Positions 22,531 through 32,961 are shown, counted from the first letter of the stretch. The stretch is DNA of 64,000 bases from Chaetoceros tenuissimus (GCA_021927905.1 BLLK01000023.1:496001-560000), one strand, 5' to 3'. Program-made: numbers and translations. Notes: generated by a model from the sequence alone, not told the origin.

Positions 22531-22873
22531 AACCTCCATTTTTTTCAAAAGTGGCAGAAGCTTCAACGGTTTTTGGCGGGTATATCTTTGCCTAATTTGA
22601 TCTTTTGGAAATGGGATTGGATTACGCACGACTTACCTTCAATCTCAAATCTTATGATGAGCCAAGCGATAGCGGATGAGCACTGTTTTGATCCATCAAC
22701 CATCATACTACACTTGAACGAAAGAGACGCCGGCCTCTCTTCTCTCTCCCATATCCGCCAATGCAAAAGTAACCCTGATTCTTCAAGCGCATAGACTTGT
22801 TCGGATAGATAGAGTTCAACTTACTTATCTTCATCTCCCATTACAAAGGTTGCTTTGTACAGTGTCGATCGAT
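22531..22873. other. Intergenic with no supported gene
   Basis: The stretch before array copy 4. Two short overlapping open frames here (about 22563-22794) are on opposite strands of the same bases and show no family signal. This 5' region is unlike that of copies 2 and 3. Confidence 0.4.
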
Positions 22874-24078
22874 ATGAGTTCCCTAATCGAGAAACTAGAA
22901 GATCTAGAAAGCTTTGAGAAATCATCTGACAAATTGACGCAAAAAATTGGTTGCAGTTCCTATCAAATGGGGCAAACCATATCTCACTGTCTATATCATG
23001 TTCTACAGCAAATAGAAGAGACTGATATCGAAGATCAACAACACAAACAAAAATTGGAGAATTGGATACAACGATATCCTCAGGCATTAGGAATTGCCAA
23101 TGATGAACATTCTTATGAAGAACATAGTTATGAAGATATTGATACATTTCCATTTTTACTTTGCACTCTAATTCTCAAGAGAAAATTCAAGTTGCTACCT
23201 TTTTTCATTGAAAATGGAATGGATTATTTCAGCGATGATCTTAGAGGAGGACTACTACAAGATTTGTTCAGATATGATGAGTTTGAAGAATTCTTCGATG
23301 ATGACCCATTTCATTAATGTTAGACATGGAGCTTTGGAAGTATAGTGGAATCACTCCTCTGGCATGTCTTGTTTGCTTTCATCATGAAGATGCTGAAGAG
23401 ACAGAGCTTGTTGAAGTCTTGGATACTCTAAAAAGCATGGACGTCTTTCAAAGACACGATGTTCAAGAGCTGAAATTGTTGACAAAATGCTGCCTTCTGA
23501 TGGGACTAAAAGCTCGGAACAGATTTCATTTTCTAGTAGAATTCGATCCAGAATCGTTGCTTGTAGAAACTGACCCCGATTCCTATAAAATGTCCTATGA
23601 TGTAGATATCGTTTATGAATACGAGGATGATGAAAACTTTGCAGATGAATATACATCGTTTGCATGGATTACGAGAAGTCTTTCTTGGAAACCTCAGTTG
23701 ATATTCTTTTTGGTGACGAGAAGATATACATATTTTGAAATCACTCTCACCGCTGCCCTCAAAGTGTTCGGGAAAGAGTTGGGATTGCTCTTACTTCAGG
23801 ACAATAGCAAAAAGCCTATGGTAAACGATGCTGTTCTATTGACGCATGTCAAGAGACGCTACGGTATTGATAGAGCATGGGACGTAATTGAGACTTCATT
23901 TGGAGACACGCCAAAGCGACCTGCTTTATTTAGCGTAGACAATGAAAAGGGAATCTATCCATTCATGCTGGCTGCGGAGTCGCTTGCACTCAGTTGTGAT
24001 GATGCTGATATCAAATTGACCTTACTGTATCATCTTCTTCGTGAGGATTTGTCATGGTCTGATGTGTTTTCTCCGTAA
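22874..24078 (+). pseudogene. Array family copy 4, chimeric, one frame interruption
   Basis: The chosen ATG (MSSLIEKLEDLESFEKS) is at 22874. The N-terminal 140 residues (CLYHVLQQIEETDIEDQQHK, FPFLLCTLILKRKFKLLPFF, GLLQDL) are closest to the 27334 copy. The C-terminal 150 residues (TLTAALKVFGKELGLLLLQD, AVLLTHVKRRYGIDRAW, YPFMLAAESLALS) and the 3' flank are closest to the 20687 copy. The frame changes at 23315-23319, where TAA and a following ATG overlap as TAATG; the second half then reads LDMELWKYSGITPLACLVCF. No intron fits. It is a gene-conversion chimera, inactive if the indel is real. Function unknown. Confidence 0.75.
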
Positions 24079-24084
24079 TCAGCA

Positions 24085-24420
24085 TCGTATTGATCAGCGT
24101 GATATTTGGTACTTCGAATACAGTCGAATCAGATGAAAAGCCACATATTTTGGGAAGAAATATGATATAGTCTGTCAAAACATTACGCTTTACTCACTCT
24201 TATTTTTACCAAGCAAACAATAGATTTTTTGGGGAAAATGTAATTGTAAACAGGAGAATAAATCGAATGAGTAGGATACATTAGAATAGAAATTGTACTA
24301 TGGAAAAAAAAAGAATCAAGTAAATGAACTAGCATCATAAATATATTCGATTTTCTATGTAGGCAATTACTCAAGTTGAATTATTTGCTATAAGAATTCA
24401 TTTAAAAAAATAAGACACAG
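24085..24420 (+). repeat. Duplicated 3' flank, unit c
   Basis: Third copy of the downstream repeat after copy 4 (TTTTGGGAAGAAATATGATA.., ACCAAGCAAACAATAGATT.., GAATCAAGTAAATGAACTAGC). It supports transfer of the 3' half plus flank from the copy 2/3 lineage. Confidence 0.75.
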
Positions 24421-24761
24421 TAGAACTAAGCGAAAAATTATCTTGGTAGTTGCAGCAGCTGCATTTACCGACATTCTTTCAACATCATGCTATGACTGGA
24501 ACTGCGATTGTAGTATTATTTATGCAAATATTCTTTGCAGCTTCAGGAGCATAGGAATTGAATCAACAAAAGACTAGGTACTTCATCTCTCCTCAAATGA
24601 TGAAGATCATTACCATTGCAACATACAATAGGATCAGAGACTAGCTACTCATTTGGTTTCGTTGAGAAGATAGGAACCCCTATCAGATTAGAACTTTTCT
24701 TTGTTGTTTGCAAAGAGCATCTATTAGGTGCTAGATGATTCATTATCAAAGACTGAAGAAC

Positions 24762-24931
24762 CTCTATCAGTGTGCTGAAGAGCCCCTATGAGCGAGGAAC
24801 CCCTATCAGAATGCTGAAGAGCCCCTATGAGCAAGGAACCCCTATCAGAATGCTGAAGAGCCCCTATGAGCAAGGAACCCCTATCAGTATGCTGAAGAGC
24901 CCCTATGAGCTAGGAACCCCTATCAGAATGC
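24762..24931 (+). repeat. 39-bp coding minisatellite, about 4 units
   Basis: Four near-perfect 39-base units, each reading MLKSPYEQGTPIR (13 codons), contain the paired sub-repeat CCCCTATGAGC / CCCCTATCAG. The unit length is a multiple of three, so an open frame of 84 codons (24772-25026) runs through. No signal peptide, splice partner or family supports it as a gene. A related GAACCCCTATCAGA sits earlier at about 24670. Confidence 0.85.
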
Positions 24932-25164
24932 TCATGCAGAGGAAGATGCTGGAAGACTTTCCTCATTTTCGAAGAGTCTTATTTTCGAAAAGTGAAGAAC
25001 GATTAAAAGTTGCAGATTGGCAGTAGATTTGTCATTTTGTGAATATCTTTACGGGTCATAGTTGACAGGAGTTGTAAGTTTTAGTTTTGTATACTGAACA
25101 AAGTACATACATTTGTTTCCTATTAAGAATTCGGAGTAATTCAATACTTATCGAGAAGGGTCCC

Positions 25165-25812
25165 ATGAAAGTGGAATTGAGGAAAATTGGAAAAAGCTCC
25201 TCTTTCACGTCTCATTTTGCTTCAGAACATCTCATAATATTCCAAGTTTCATTTTTTGAAGCAAAAACAAAACACGTAAGTTTATCACTCTAATCAGATT
25301 TTTAAGCATCTTGATCTTTTGTATGAGGATTGTACACGCCAATCTTCACCAGAAGAGCCAAATCCGTGCAAACATGTCAACTGCAGCAAGAGAGGAAAAT
25401 GCCAAGTACTCACCTTCACCGAAGCCGAATGCAAATGTGAGAATACCTTCATCCAATCCAATGATAAGTTGGATTGTATCTGTCCAAGCGACCATGAGTT
25501 CAATGCCAATACAAACCGCTGCTTTCCAATCACCAAATCACCTTCCAAGTCTCCAACTTCTTTTCCGTCTGTGACATCTTCTGCATCCCCTTCTCAAGAA
25601 CCATCCAAAGAAGTGGAAAAGAATGAAGATCAATGCGAGGATGATTTGAGCAGCACTTTCACACTTGACAATGGAAAGGTTGCAAATTGCAAGTGGATCC
25701 TCAAGAACAAGAAGCGTAGATCCGTTAGAAAGGCAAAGTACTGTGTTCGTGAAGAAATCATGAAGAAATCATGAAAGTGTGTCCTGTATCTTGTTGTACT
25801 TGCTCTGCGTAA
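25165..25812 (+). pseudogene. Cys-rich (EGF-like) probably secreted protein, frameshifted near the end
   Basis: The main exon (about 25299 on) encodes an EGF-like Cys pattern (NPCKHVNCSKRGKCQ, ECKCENTF, CICPSDHEFN). Then comes a diatom-style Ser/Pro linker (KSPSKSPTSFPS), then a small domain CEDDLSSTFTLDNGKVANCKW ending KYCVREEIM. Such linker-plus-Cys-domain proteins are usually secreted or wall-linked. A possible first exon (ATG at 25165, donor GTAAGT near 25279) joins in phase but has a poor signal peptide. At 25750-25771 the 11-mer GAAGAAATCAT is present twice in tandem. With a single copy the frame would read on through KVCPVSCCTCSA to TAA at 25812. As it stands it ends at 25774, losing the last Cys pairs. 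Confidence 0.6.
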
Positions 25813-26279
25813 GGTGCCTGAGTAGATGAGGTCATGATCTTCATGGTTGTTGCAGATATGCAACTGTTGACCATGAGATCAGAGCTTTCGAGTATAATGA
25901 AATTTAAATATTTGTGAAAGAAAAAAGTGTGGGCTATGAATCAAGTTAAAAATATGATTTAGGAGGACGAGGGAAAAGGAGGAAAAAAAATACCAGTAGG
26001 TGATAAACGTATAAAGCGTCGTCGTTGTCAATTTTATTGTAGTATATACTGTTTCCCATTTTCCTTATGGAATAAAAGAGAGTTATAATTTGAAACTATT
26101 CTCGTAATTATGATCTGTCCTTTCGTATTGTTTTTCAAGTCTTTTTCTTACTCGAATGCACTTTTTACAAGTGGACCGTCGATGAATAAGATGAAAATCT
26201 ACAACTGTACTATGCCAATCTCTCCGCATATATTCTAAATTATAGATATAGTAATCACCTTTCTTTCAACTGCGTCATC
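25813..26279. other. Intergenic, AT-rich
   Basis: No supported gene, RNA or repeat was found. This is the 3' region of the Cys-rich gene and, on the other strand, of the remnant at 26280. Confidence 0.35.
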
Positions 26280-26641
26280 CTACATGTTCATTGCAATGAT
26301 TGCGTCAATATCTAGAATGGATTTATGCGAATATGACTTCTCTTTATCAAATATAGAAAATCTTTGCAACCTATATTCTTCATTATCTTCATCGCTAGTC
26401 ATGAGTAGAGTAATGTTGTGACCTAGACCATTTACTTGTATGCTCGTGACACGGTCATTTATCGATTCTCCTCGTCGTATATGTAAATTGCTAAAATAAA
26501 AATGATCAAGCGCAAGAAGTCTTTGAATCCTATCTTCAAGCTCCTTCTTCGTGACTTTTAATTTTTTTTATCAACATCATCATTGGTATAGACACAACCT
26601 CTACATTGCTCATCCGTTTGTTTATAAGAAGTGGTTTCATA
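26280..26641 (-). pseudogene. Unrecognised gene remnant or partial exon
   Basis: On the minus strand an open stretch of about 95 codons without a start codon reads KVTKKELEDRIQRLLALDHF, later HIRRGESINDRVTSIQVNGL and YRLQRFSIFDKEK, to a TAG at 26280. Just upstream, past a run of eight A, the frame one base over reads TTSYKQTDEQCRGCVYTNDD. One missing A would link the two. An AG before the upstream part could be an acceptor. Composition looks coding, but no family is recognised and the 5' end is not visible. It could be a terminal exon of a decayed gene. Confidence 0.35.
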
Positions 26642-27333
26642 CTAGCTAGATACCAGCCAGTCCAGCCACTTGCTTCTCTCGCTCAAGAATGAAATATCAT
26701 CGGCCATAATCTCAAAGAAGAATCGATAAATGTAAAGCTAGAGTAGAACTCATTATCCTTGCTATCTCTTTAGTCAATTCATCATAGATACGAAAGAATA
26801 TTTACATCAGTGCAGAATGAAAAAGATTGATACATGAAAAGAGATGTGCAATGAAAATTCTTTTTCGTTGTCTTTTTCTTCAAATGAATGGTCACACGAA
26901 GCAATCATTGAATATTGAATATTTTGTACAGACACTCTAGTTTTCTCACCCCCCTTCTCGTAATCTTTCTTTCATCGGATCTTTCACAGTAGTACCTGGT
27001 ACCTAGCTAGAGTAGCAACATCGCAACATCGCAACATCGCAACATCTTAATCTGTTTTAAATGATGACTTCCCAGTTTTGGTATTATTGCTATGAATCAA
27101 GTTTAGTTCAGGGTTTACTACGTGATGCGCTGGTTGAAGGACTCGGTTGCATTCTCAACGAGAGATGACAGAGTGAAAGAGCATTTCCAGAAAATCTGTC
27201 TGTTCATCTTTGTTTCGTGAGAGAGATTTGGACAGCGTGAAATTTTGTGATTGGCTGGAAAAAGTTGCAGTTTACTATTTCCAGTCATTATAAATCGAAT
27301 AGGTACTTGAATTGAATCATATCAGCGACCACC
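26642..27333. other. Intergenic before array copy 5
   Basis: No gene seen. It contains the 9-bp microsatellite listed at 27011-27046. The 5' flank is not shared with the other array copies, and the Myb-like motif is absent. Confidence 0.4.
27011..27046 (+). repeat. 9-bp microsatellite (GCAACATCN type)
   Basis: Four tandem units of CAACATCGC lie just upstream of the array copy at 27334. Confidence 0.8.
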
Positions 27334-28563
27334 ATGGCTTCCCTTTCTGAGAAACTTTTCCATCTTTCAAACTTGGAAAATTCATATATTGCAATTCTAC
27401 AAGCTGTTGGTTCAGATGATCCGTCAGTTCAGGTTGGATACAAAGATGATTACCATCACCATTTGAATCATGATCTCGACAACCGATGCATTTACGATGA
27501 TCACTACAGAACTATATCTTTTTGTCTACAGCAAATCTTGCTGAATCTTGAAGATGAAGATATTGAAAATCAGCATCAGAAGCAAGAATTGAAGCTATGG
27601 ATTGAGCGGTATCCATTATGTCTTGGGATTCTCAACTGGGAAGATTATGATGATAATGATGAAGGCCACCTAGCAAGTCAAAGATTTCCATTTCTTCTAT
27701 GTGAGATCATTTTAAAGAAGAAATTTAGACTATTGCCATTTCTTATTGAAGCAGGAACGTATTACTTTGTTTATGGGCTTCGAGGTGGATTACTGCAAAA
27801 ACTGTCTCGTTTTGATGATATTTACCGAGGATATCATGAAGATGCACACGAAGTCTTTCCTCATGACTTAGTTTATCCAGAAATGACAGTTCTAGACGCA
27901 ATTACATGCTTCGACTATGATGATTCCATAGCCATTGAGGTTTTATCTAGCTTGAAAGATATGGGCGACCTTCAAAGGAATGACGTCCAAGAAGAAAATT
28001 TACTGTCAAAAACTTTTTTCTTCGGAGGGACAGGTATGCAAGAAAGATTCAACTTTCTTGTTGAAATGAATCCAGAGGCTTTACTTAAAGAAGTAGATGA
28101 AGCTGATAAAGATGCTTTTGATATTGTCCATGCTGGCGATGGTAAATTCTACAATATGTACAATGATTGGACTCCAGCACTGATAATAATGTTGGCAGCA
28201 TGTGAGGCTATTAATTTTGGAGTAGTTTTTCGGGCAAGTTTAAAGGTATTTCCAAGAGAGTTAGGCTTGCTCTTTATTCAAGCAAAAGACAATAGTAGTT
28301 ATCCTTCTTGGAAGGGCAGAGCAGTGCTATTAAGTTATGTCAATGAATGGGTTGGTATTCATGATGCTTGGTTTTTCATTGAATACACCTTTGTAGAAAT
28401 GACAAATCGACATGCTTTATTTAGCTTAGATCACGAAAAGGAGATCTATCCATTTATGCCGATTGCGGAATCACTTGGTGTATGTTGCAACGATGGTGAT
28501 ATCAAGTTGACCTTGTTGTATTATCTTCTTCGTGAAGATTTGTCATGGTCTGATGCGCTTTAA
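27334..28563 (+). CDS. Array family copy 5, intact
   Basis: A single exon of 409 aa from an ATG in a good context (ACCACCATGG). It lacks the 60-residue Ser/Thr N-terminal extension of copy 3 and starts directly in the first helix (MASLSEKLFHLSNLENS). The family blocks follow in order: CLQQILLNLEDEDIENQHQK, WIERYPLCLGILNW, FPFLLCEIILKKKFRLLPFL, GLRGGLLQKL, LLSKTFFFGG, RFNFLVEMNPEALL, ALIIMLAACEAINFGVVF, PRELGLLF and IYPFMPIAESLGV. The end DGDIKLTLLYYLLREDLSWS is nearly base-for-base that of copy 3, although the rest is much more diverged, suggesting a short conversion tract. Function unknown; a helical solenoid is likely. Confidence 0.8.
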   Translation: MASLSEKLFHLSNLENSYIAILQAVGSDDPSVQVGYKDDYHHHLNHDLDNRCIYDDHYRTISFCLQQILLNLEDEDIENQHQKQELKLWIERYPLCLGILNWEDYDDNDEGHLASQRFPFLLCEIILKKKFRLLPFLIEAGTYYFVYGLRGGLLQKLSRFDDIYRGYHEDAHEVFPHDLVYPEMTVLDAITCFDYDDSIAIEVLSSLKDMGDLQRNDVQEENLLSKTFFFGGTGMQERFNFLVEMNPEALLKEVDEADKDAFDIVHAGDGKFYNMYNDWTPALIIMLAACEAINFGVVFRASLKVFPRELGLLFIQAKDNSSYPSWKGRAVLLSYVNEWVGIHDAWFFIEYTFVEMTNRHALFSLDHEKEIYPFMPIAESLGVCCNDGDIKLTLLYYLLREDLSWSDAL

Positions 28564-28825
28564 CTAGCACAATTTAAATCATTGGATAGAGGCAACGCAA
28601 AGCATAAATTCTGTCTGTCTAATAACAATAACTTCGTCCAGTTTTATATTTTTGCTTGATTGAGAGGTATATTTCGTAACTGACTTCATTTACAGCCATC
28701 TAACATCTAAATATAGTTGATTCTTCTGCTTAAATACTCTGTTTACAATTCTATCCGTATATGCCCTCGTAGTTCCAAAATTGTTTGTACTGTACAACAA
28801 ATGAATTCAAATCCTATGTTCTATG
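28564..28825. other. Intergenic
   Basis: 3' flank of array copy 5. No feature identified; it is not homologous to the 3' flank repeats of copies 2-4. Confidence 0.35.
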
Positions 28826-29128
28826 CTAGCACAAGATCCCGACTTGTTCAAAACAAGAGTCACAAGAGATCTTTGCCGCCGCTTCTGCTTCCGCCTCCGC
28901 TGCCTGAGGAAGACTAGGATTGACCCTTGAAAAGATGACTCTAACCTCTTCAGGGCTCTTATGCATAATAGTCATGGTAATAGCCAAACACATGAGGTCC
29001 AAAAGCGGAGGAACATCCATATAATTCGCAGCCTTGACCAAGAGAAACATTTCTTCACGATCAATATCTGCAAACTTGGCATGGGTCGTCGCTTCTTGTA
29101 TTTCTTTGTAGGTTACATTCTCATCTAC
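28826..29128 (-). pseudogene. SKP1-like C-terminal remnant
   Basis: The minus-strand frame reads DENVTYKEIQEATTHAKFAD, then LLVKAANYMDVPPLLDLMC and KSPEEVRVIFSRVN. This is the SKP1 C-terminal dimer/F-box-binding fold, whose usual form is LILAANYLDIPPLLDLTC followed by a KTPEEIRKTFN-like block. SKP1 joins F-box proteins to cullin-1 ligases. A possible acceptor (TTCTTGTAG) sits at the left end of the frame, but no matching N-terminal exon with the usual POZ-like start was found within about 250 bases upstream. The tail is Ala/Glu-rich and abnormal (ends FEQVGILC). Probably a truncated copy; a distant first exon cannot be excluded. Confidence 0.6.
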
Positions 29129-30394
29129 AAGAACATATCATCACTACCATCATCTCCTTCATTCTTGAATGCGATATTACGAAATGAAAATACATTCCAA
29201 CTCTCGACATTTGAATTGACTTGAGAAAGTTAGATCAAGCACGAAATATTGTTTGAGTTTGAGATATTTTATACAATGCAATGATTACATATGATCATGT
29301 TGCTTTCTTCACACATCAATAAAACAATCATGGAGCTCTGCACAATGTAAAATGTATTCTTCTTCCTCTTCTTTTAAAGTTATCGGAGATCGTATTGATA
29401 CATACAAGTACTTAGGTTGATGTTTGATGTTGAGCGTATCTTTTATGCACATCGTGTATCGTATTACGTGTAAAATAAAAAAATGTCCAGATACAAAAAC
29501 GTCACACTGGCGTCATTAAAAGAGAATTTTCGGAGTAATTGTATAATTGGTACGTATTTTTCTGGTATGATAAACTCATAAATGGTCATAAATAGGCATA
29601 AACGGTTATAAACGGGAGCGCTGTTCATTTTTTCGGAGTATTAGATAAATTTAGCTCAGCTAATTTAACTTAAAATTCATTCTTGTTTCCTCGATTGAGT
29701 CTTGTTTCAATGAAATCCAACTTACTGTTTGCGAAATATGACGTCTTGCAAAAGGGGTAAATGGCCGTTAAGAAGGGGGCTGAAGATCTTATGCTCCCCC
29801 CCTTCACATTTGGATCTTTTTGGTAGTAAATTCACAACTTGCGTGAGTAAGTTGCGCATGGCTAGAAATTTTTTATATGGCTATAAAGTGTAACTAATTT
29901 TCCGTTCTATCTATTTTACACCTTTTTAGCCCAGCCCGCCTCATTTCAAACCACAGCCATCGAAAGTCTTCAAAACACAACACATGTAATGAAAACAAAA
30001 ACAAAATACAACAAGTATTGTTGTAACCAAATGCACCTGGCTCTCCACACAGAGAGACTATATGCAAGCCAAAATATAGCCCAAGTACCTACTCCCACCA
30101 CTGAATACAGCGGTATGACGAAATCTGGATGAGAATAGCTCCTTCGAAGACGAATTGTAGCATCAATGTAAGTCAAATGTTTCATTTCATTGTTCATCTC
30201 TCACTTTACAAAATCTCACTGCTCTTCATCCACAAAGGCTCCTGACAAGCAGAAGTAAGGCATTTGCCTCTTTTCAAAGCCATAATACAATTCGAAATAG
30301 AAAAAACACAACAATCAACCTCACAAGATACTATTTAGTCAACCCGAGTCCCAAGTGAGCCAGCTATCAGTATCTTGATTGAGCGTAACTGAAG
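29129..30394. other. Intergenic, possible left flank of the Crypton-like element
   Basis: No supported gene. At 29838-29861 is ACAACTTGCG..AAGTTGCGC, an inverted pair built on CAACTTGCG that recurs beyond the other side of the recombinase gene (33063 and 33144). A short A/T-rich segment with repeated ATAAACGG/ATAAATGG lies near 29580-29620. Confidence 0.35.
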
Positions 30395-30478
30395 AAACCA
30401 CTGCAAAAGTTAAAGTGTTCACAGTTTAGGGTTCTGTGGCATCTGTCTATTGACAGGTACGTCCCCTTGCAGTGGTTT
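30395..30478. other. Structured inverted repeat (12-bp stem with two inner hairpins)
   Basis: The arms AAACCACTGCAA (30395-30406) and TTGCAGTGGTTT (30467-30478) pair perfectly over 12 bp. Inside, CTGTC-TATT-GACAG forms a tight hairpin and ACAG..CTGT can form another, giving a three-way-junction shape. It lies 170 bases beyond the stop of the recombinase gene. It could be a 3' processing or transposon-end structure, or an unannotated RNA. No known RNA family was recognised. Confidence 0.5.
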
Positions 30479-30646
30479 TCTTTTCAGGAGCGAAACACAC
30501 ATCTCTATATGGCGAAGTGCAATTAAATTGCATACTTTAGTCTGAGTGTTTCAATGTGTTAGCTACCCAACCCCATACCCAACAATCAACCTGTCTAATG
30601 TCATAATATAAACATATATAAATTTAAATACGAAATTAGATTTAGA

Positions 30647-32961
30647 TTATTCCTCAGCATCTTCCTGAGGCTCTTCCTGTGCTTCTTTCATTTTCTTAAG
30701 CCAAGTCGCAACACTGGACCTTGACATATTCTTCTTGCTCATGTCCAAGGAAATTTGATTGCCAATTCCAGAGACTGTATTCTTAGACCTACCTTTAGCA
30801 CTAGTATCCAAGTTTAGAACATTTCTATACTCAACCATCACCAATTCTTGGATTCCCAAGACTCTTTGCTTTAATAAAGATGATTGATCCTGTGTCTGCT
30901 TTAGTATATTAAAATCTTCATCTGTCATACAAAGAGAAATAAATTCAAGCCCACGCTCAACTTTCTTCTTACTACCTCTTGATGTATTTGGAACTTCCCA
31001 TGCCTTTATTGCTTCCTTTGATCTCACATTACGAAAACTTCCTTTCCCATGGAAATATAACAGACATTGTGATATTGACTTAACATCTGCCTGTGGAACA
31101 TTTGCTACACCTCCACCAGTAAGTTGACTTGCCTCAGCCAATGTCGCAACTAGAGATCTTGGTCTCTGTACTGTTACAGATGCTGTAGAGACACCTGTGG
31201 CTACAGGCAATGCTACCTGTTGAGGTGTGGACATAACTTGAGGAGTTGTAATAATGGTATTTGTTGTGAGTATGTTTTCTTGCACACATCGATCTAGCTG
31301 ATGAGTACAAGTTGCAACTGAGAGTTGAAGAGATTGAAGAGCTGATAGAACCATTTGATGGTTGCTACCATTTTCAACTAAGGAAGCAGTAACAAAGGAT
31401 TCCTTTAGCTTTGTGCTCCATGCTACAAGCTGCTGCATAGCTGACATTTCATTTCTGCCAATATCACAATCATTTCCCACTGTAACAAGTTTGTGGATAA
31501 TCTCATGGCTTGGATGGTCAACACGAATATCATTGAAGTACATAATGGCAGAAGCTACAACTTCTTCTATCATTGGGCGGAGTTTCCCTTCCCTTCCAAA
31601 TAGATTGGTGAAGTGAGGATCATAATGGACAAGTTTATCAATAAACTTATTGAAAACCTCAACATTTTCAGGTCCCAAAGAAAAGAAGGTTGGAGCAGCT
31701 GGCGCCATGTGGCAATCTTGGTACTCACACAAGCCTAAGCCTCCTGGCAAGGTATTCATAGGATTATTCCTGTCCACATATCTATCACTATTTGATCCAC
31801 TAGCATGACCAGACCTATTGGTCTCTTCAGTATCATTAATATCCCTATGAATGCGCAGTGTTGTTGTTGCTCCATATCTCAAAGATTTTGCACTGTAGTG
31901 CTTTTGGAGGTCCTTTGGAATTGATCTGCGGATTGTACTTGTAAGCACTTTAGTGACAGCATCCTTCTTTTTCTTTTGTAATTCAAAGAAAGTACAATCA
32001 GCACCAGATCCCCTATTTTCAAATGCATTAGCTGGTCTAATTAATCCATCTGCCATTACAATATGTAGAAACATGCAAAAATAAAAGTCTGTCAAATAAG
32101 TCTCAGGTCCATATCTCATGTGAACAAAGCACATGGCATAACGCATGAGGGTTTTGGCTTCCCTCCAAAGTCCAACAGTACACCTGAGGAATGGGTCGTA
32201 TCTGAATTCATTCCACTTAAGGAATTTTACTTCCCCCCCACGCCCATCAGCATGGTATGTAGTTGCTATGTAGGACATCTTATTGTAGTGACTAGGGGAT
32301 GGATTTCTAAAATGATAAAAGGAATGTTAGTTCTGCAGAGGATGAAGTTTGTCAATAGGATATTTACTTACTGAAATAACTGTCTTTGAATAAAGGTCAA
32401 GTCAATGTTTGATGTAGTTGCGTCCTTACTTGTAGATCCAATAGTAAGAGGTCTGTAAGTTCTGTTTCTGAGATCCCTATAAAGAGGAAAAGTTTTATCA
32501 TCAATCGGTTCTTCCATATTATGTTGGGTCCTGCGCAGGGAGGAGGTAAAGCTTGCCACTAAGTCTTTCCACCAAGACATATGCTCCACTTCTGGTTCCT
32601 TCAGCCATGGATGACTTGGGAATGTTTTACTCAAAATAACCCTCACTCTACAGAAGTAACCTTTGGCGCTCCCTTCTGCTAGAGGTCTTGGTTCAGTAGT
32701 GTTCCTATTCAAGTAGGGATTTGTTTGTAGCCAGTCTAAGAAATCTGTTAAGATGATCACTGCGTTCTCTTCTTCTACATCTTCATAAGTGAGTTTGTCA
32801 ATTGAAGGTAATTTTTTCTCAACTGAAAGGAATGTATTGAAGTGGTCACAAGCTGCTTTATCATAATTTTGCGTGGACTCTGCATTCTGGATCTGGCGTG
32901 GGACAAGGCTAGACCTGCCTGTTGGGGAGGTAGAAGGTCTGCTATTACTATTATCATTCAT
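30647..32961 (-). CDS. Crypton-like tyrosine recombinase (DNA transposon), 2 exons
   Basis: Exons 32961-32372 and 32306-30647 join across a 65-nt intron (CA|A codon, GTAAGT..TTTTAG) to 749 aa. Residues 30-190 look like the helical core-binding domain (YDKAACDHFNTFLSVEK). Exon 2 opens with GRGGEVKFLKWNEF (first catalytic Arg). Later come SAKSLRYGATTTLRI (the K/H-xx-R block) and SGHASGSNSDRYVD (His and the Tyr nucleophile). This is the tyrosine-recombinase set R..K/H-R..H..Y. After it comes a 330-residue tail with a small helical domain (CLLYFHGKGSFRNVRSKEA), perhaps DNA-binding as in Cryptons. No reverse transcriptase is nearby, so a Crypton-type DNA transposon or its domesticated form is the best reading. 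The coding frame is intact. Confidence 0.65.

Noticed and set aside
23315-23319. TAATG overlap in array copy 4 as a termination-reinitiation signal between two cistrons
   Set aside because: The intact paralogues are single ORFs, so an indel is the simpler reason; UAAUG coupling is not expected for a nuclear diatom gene.
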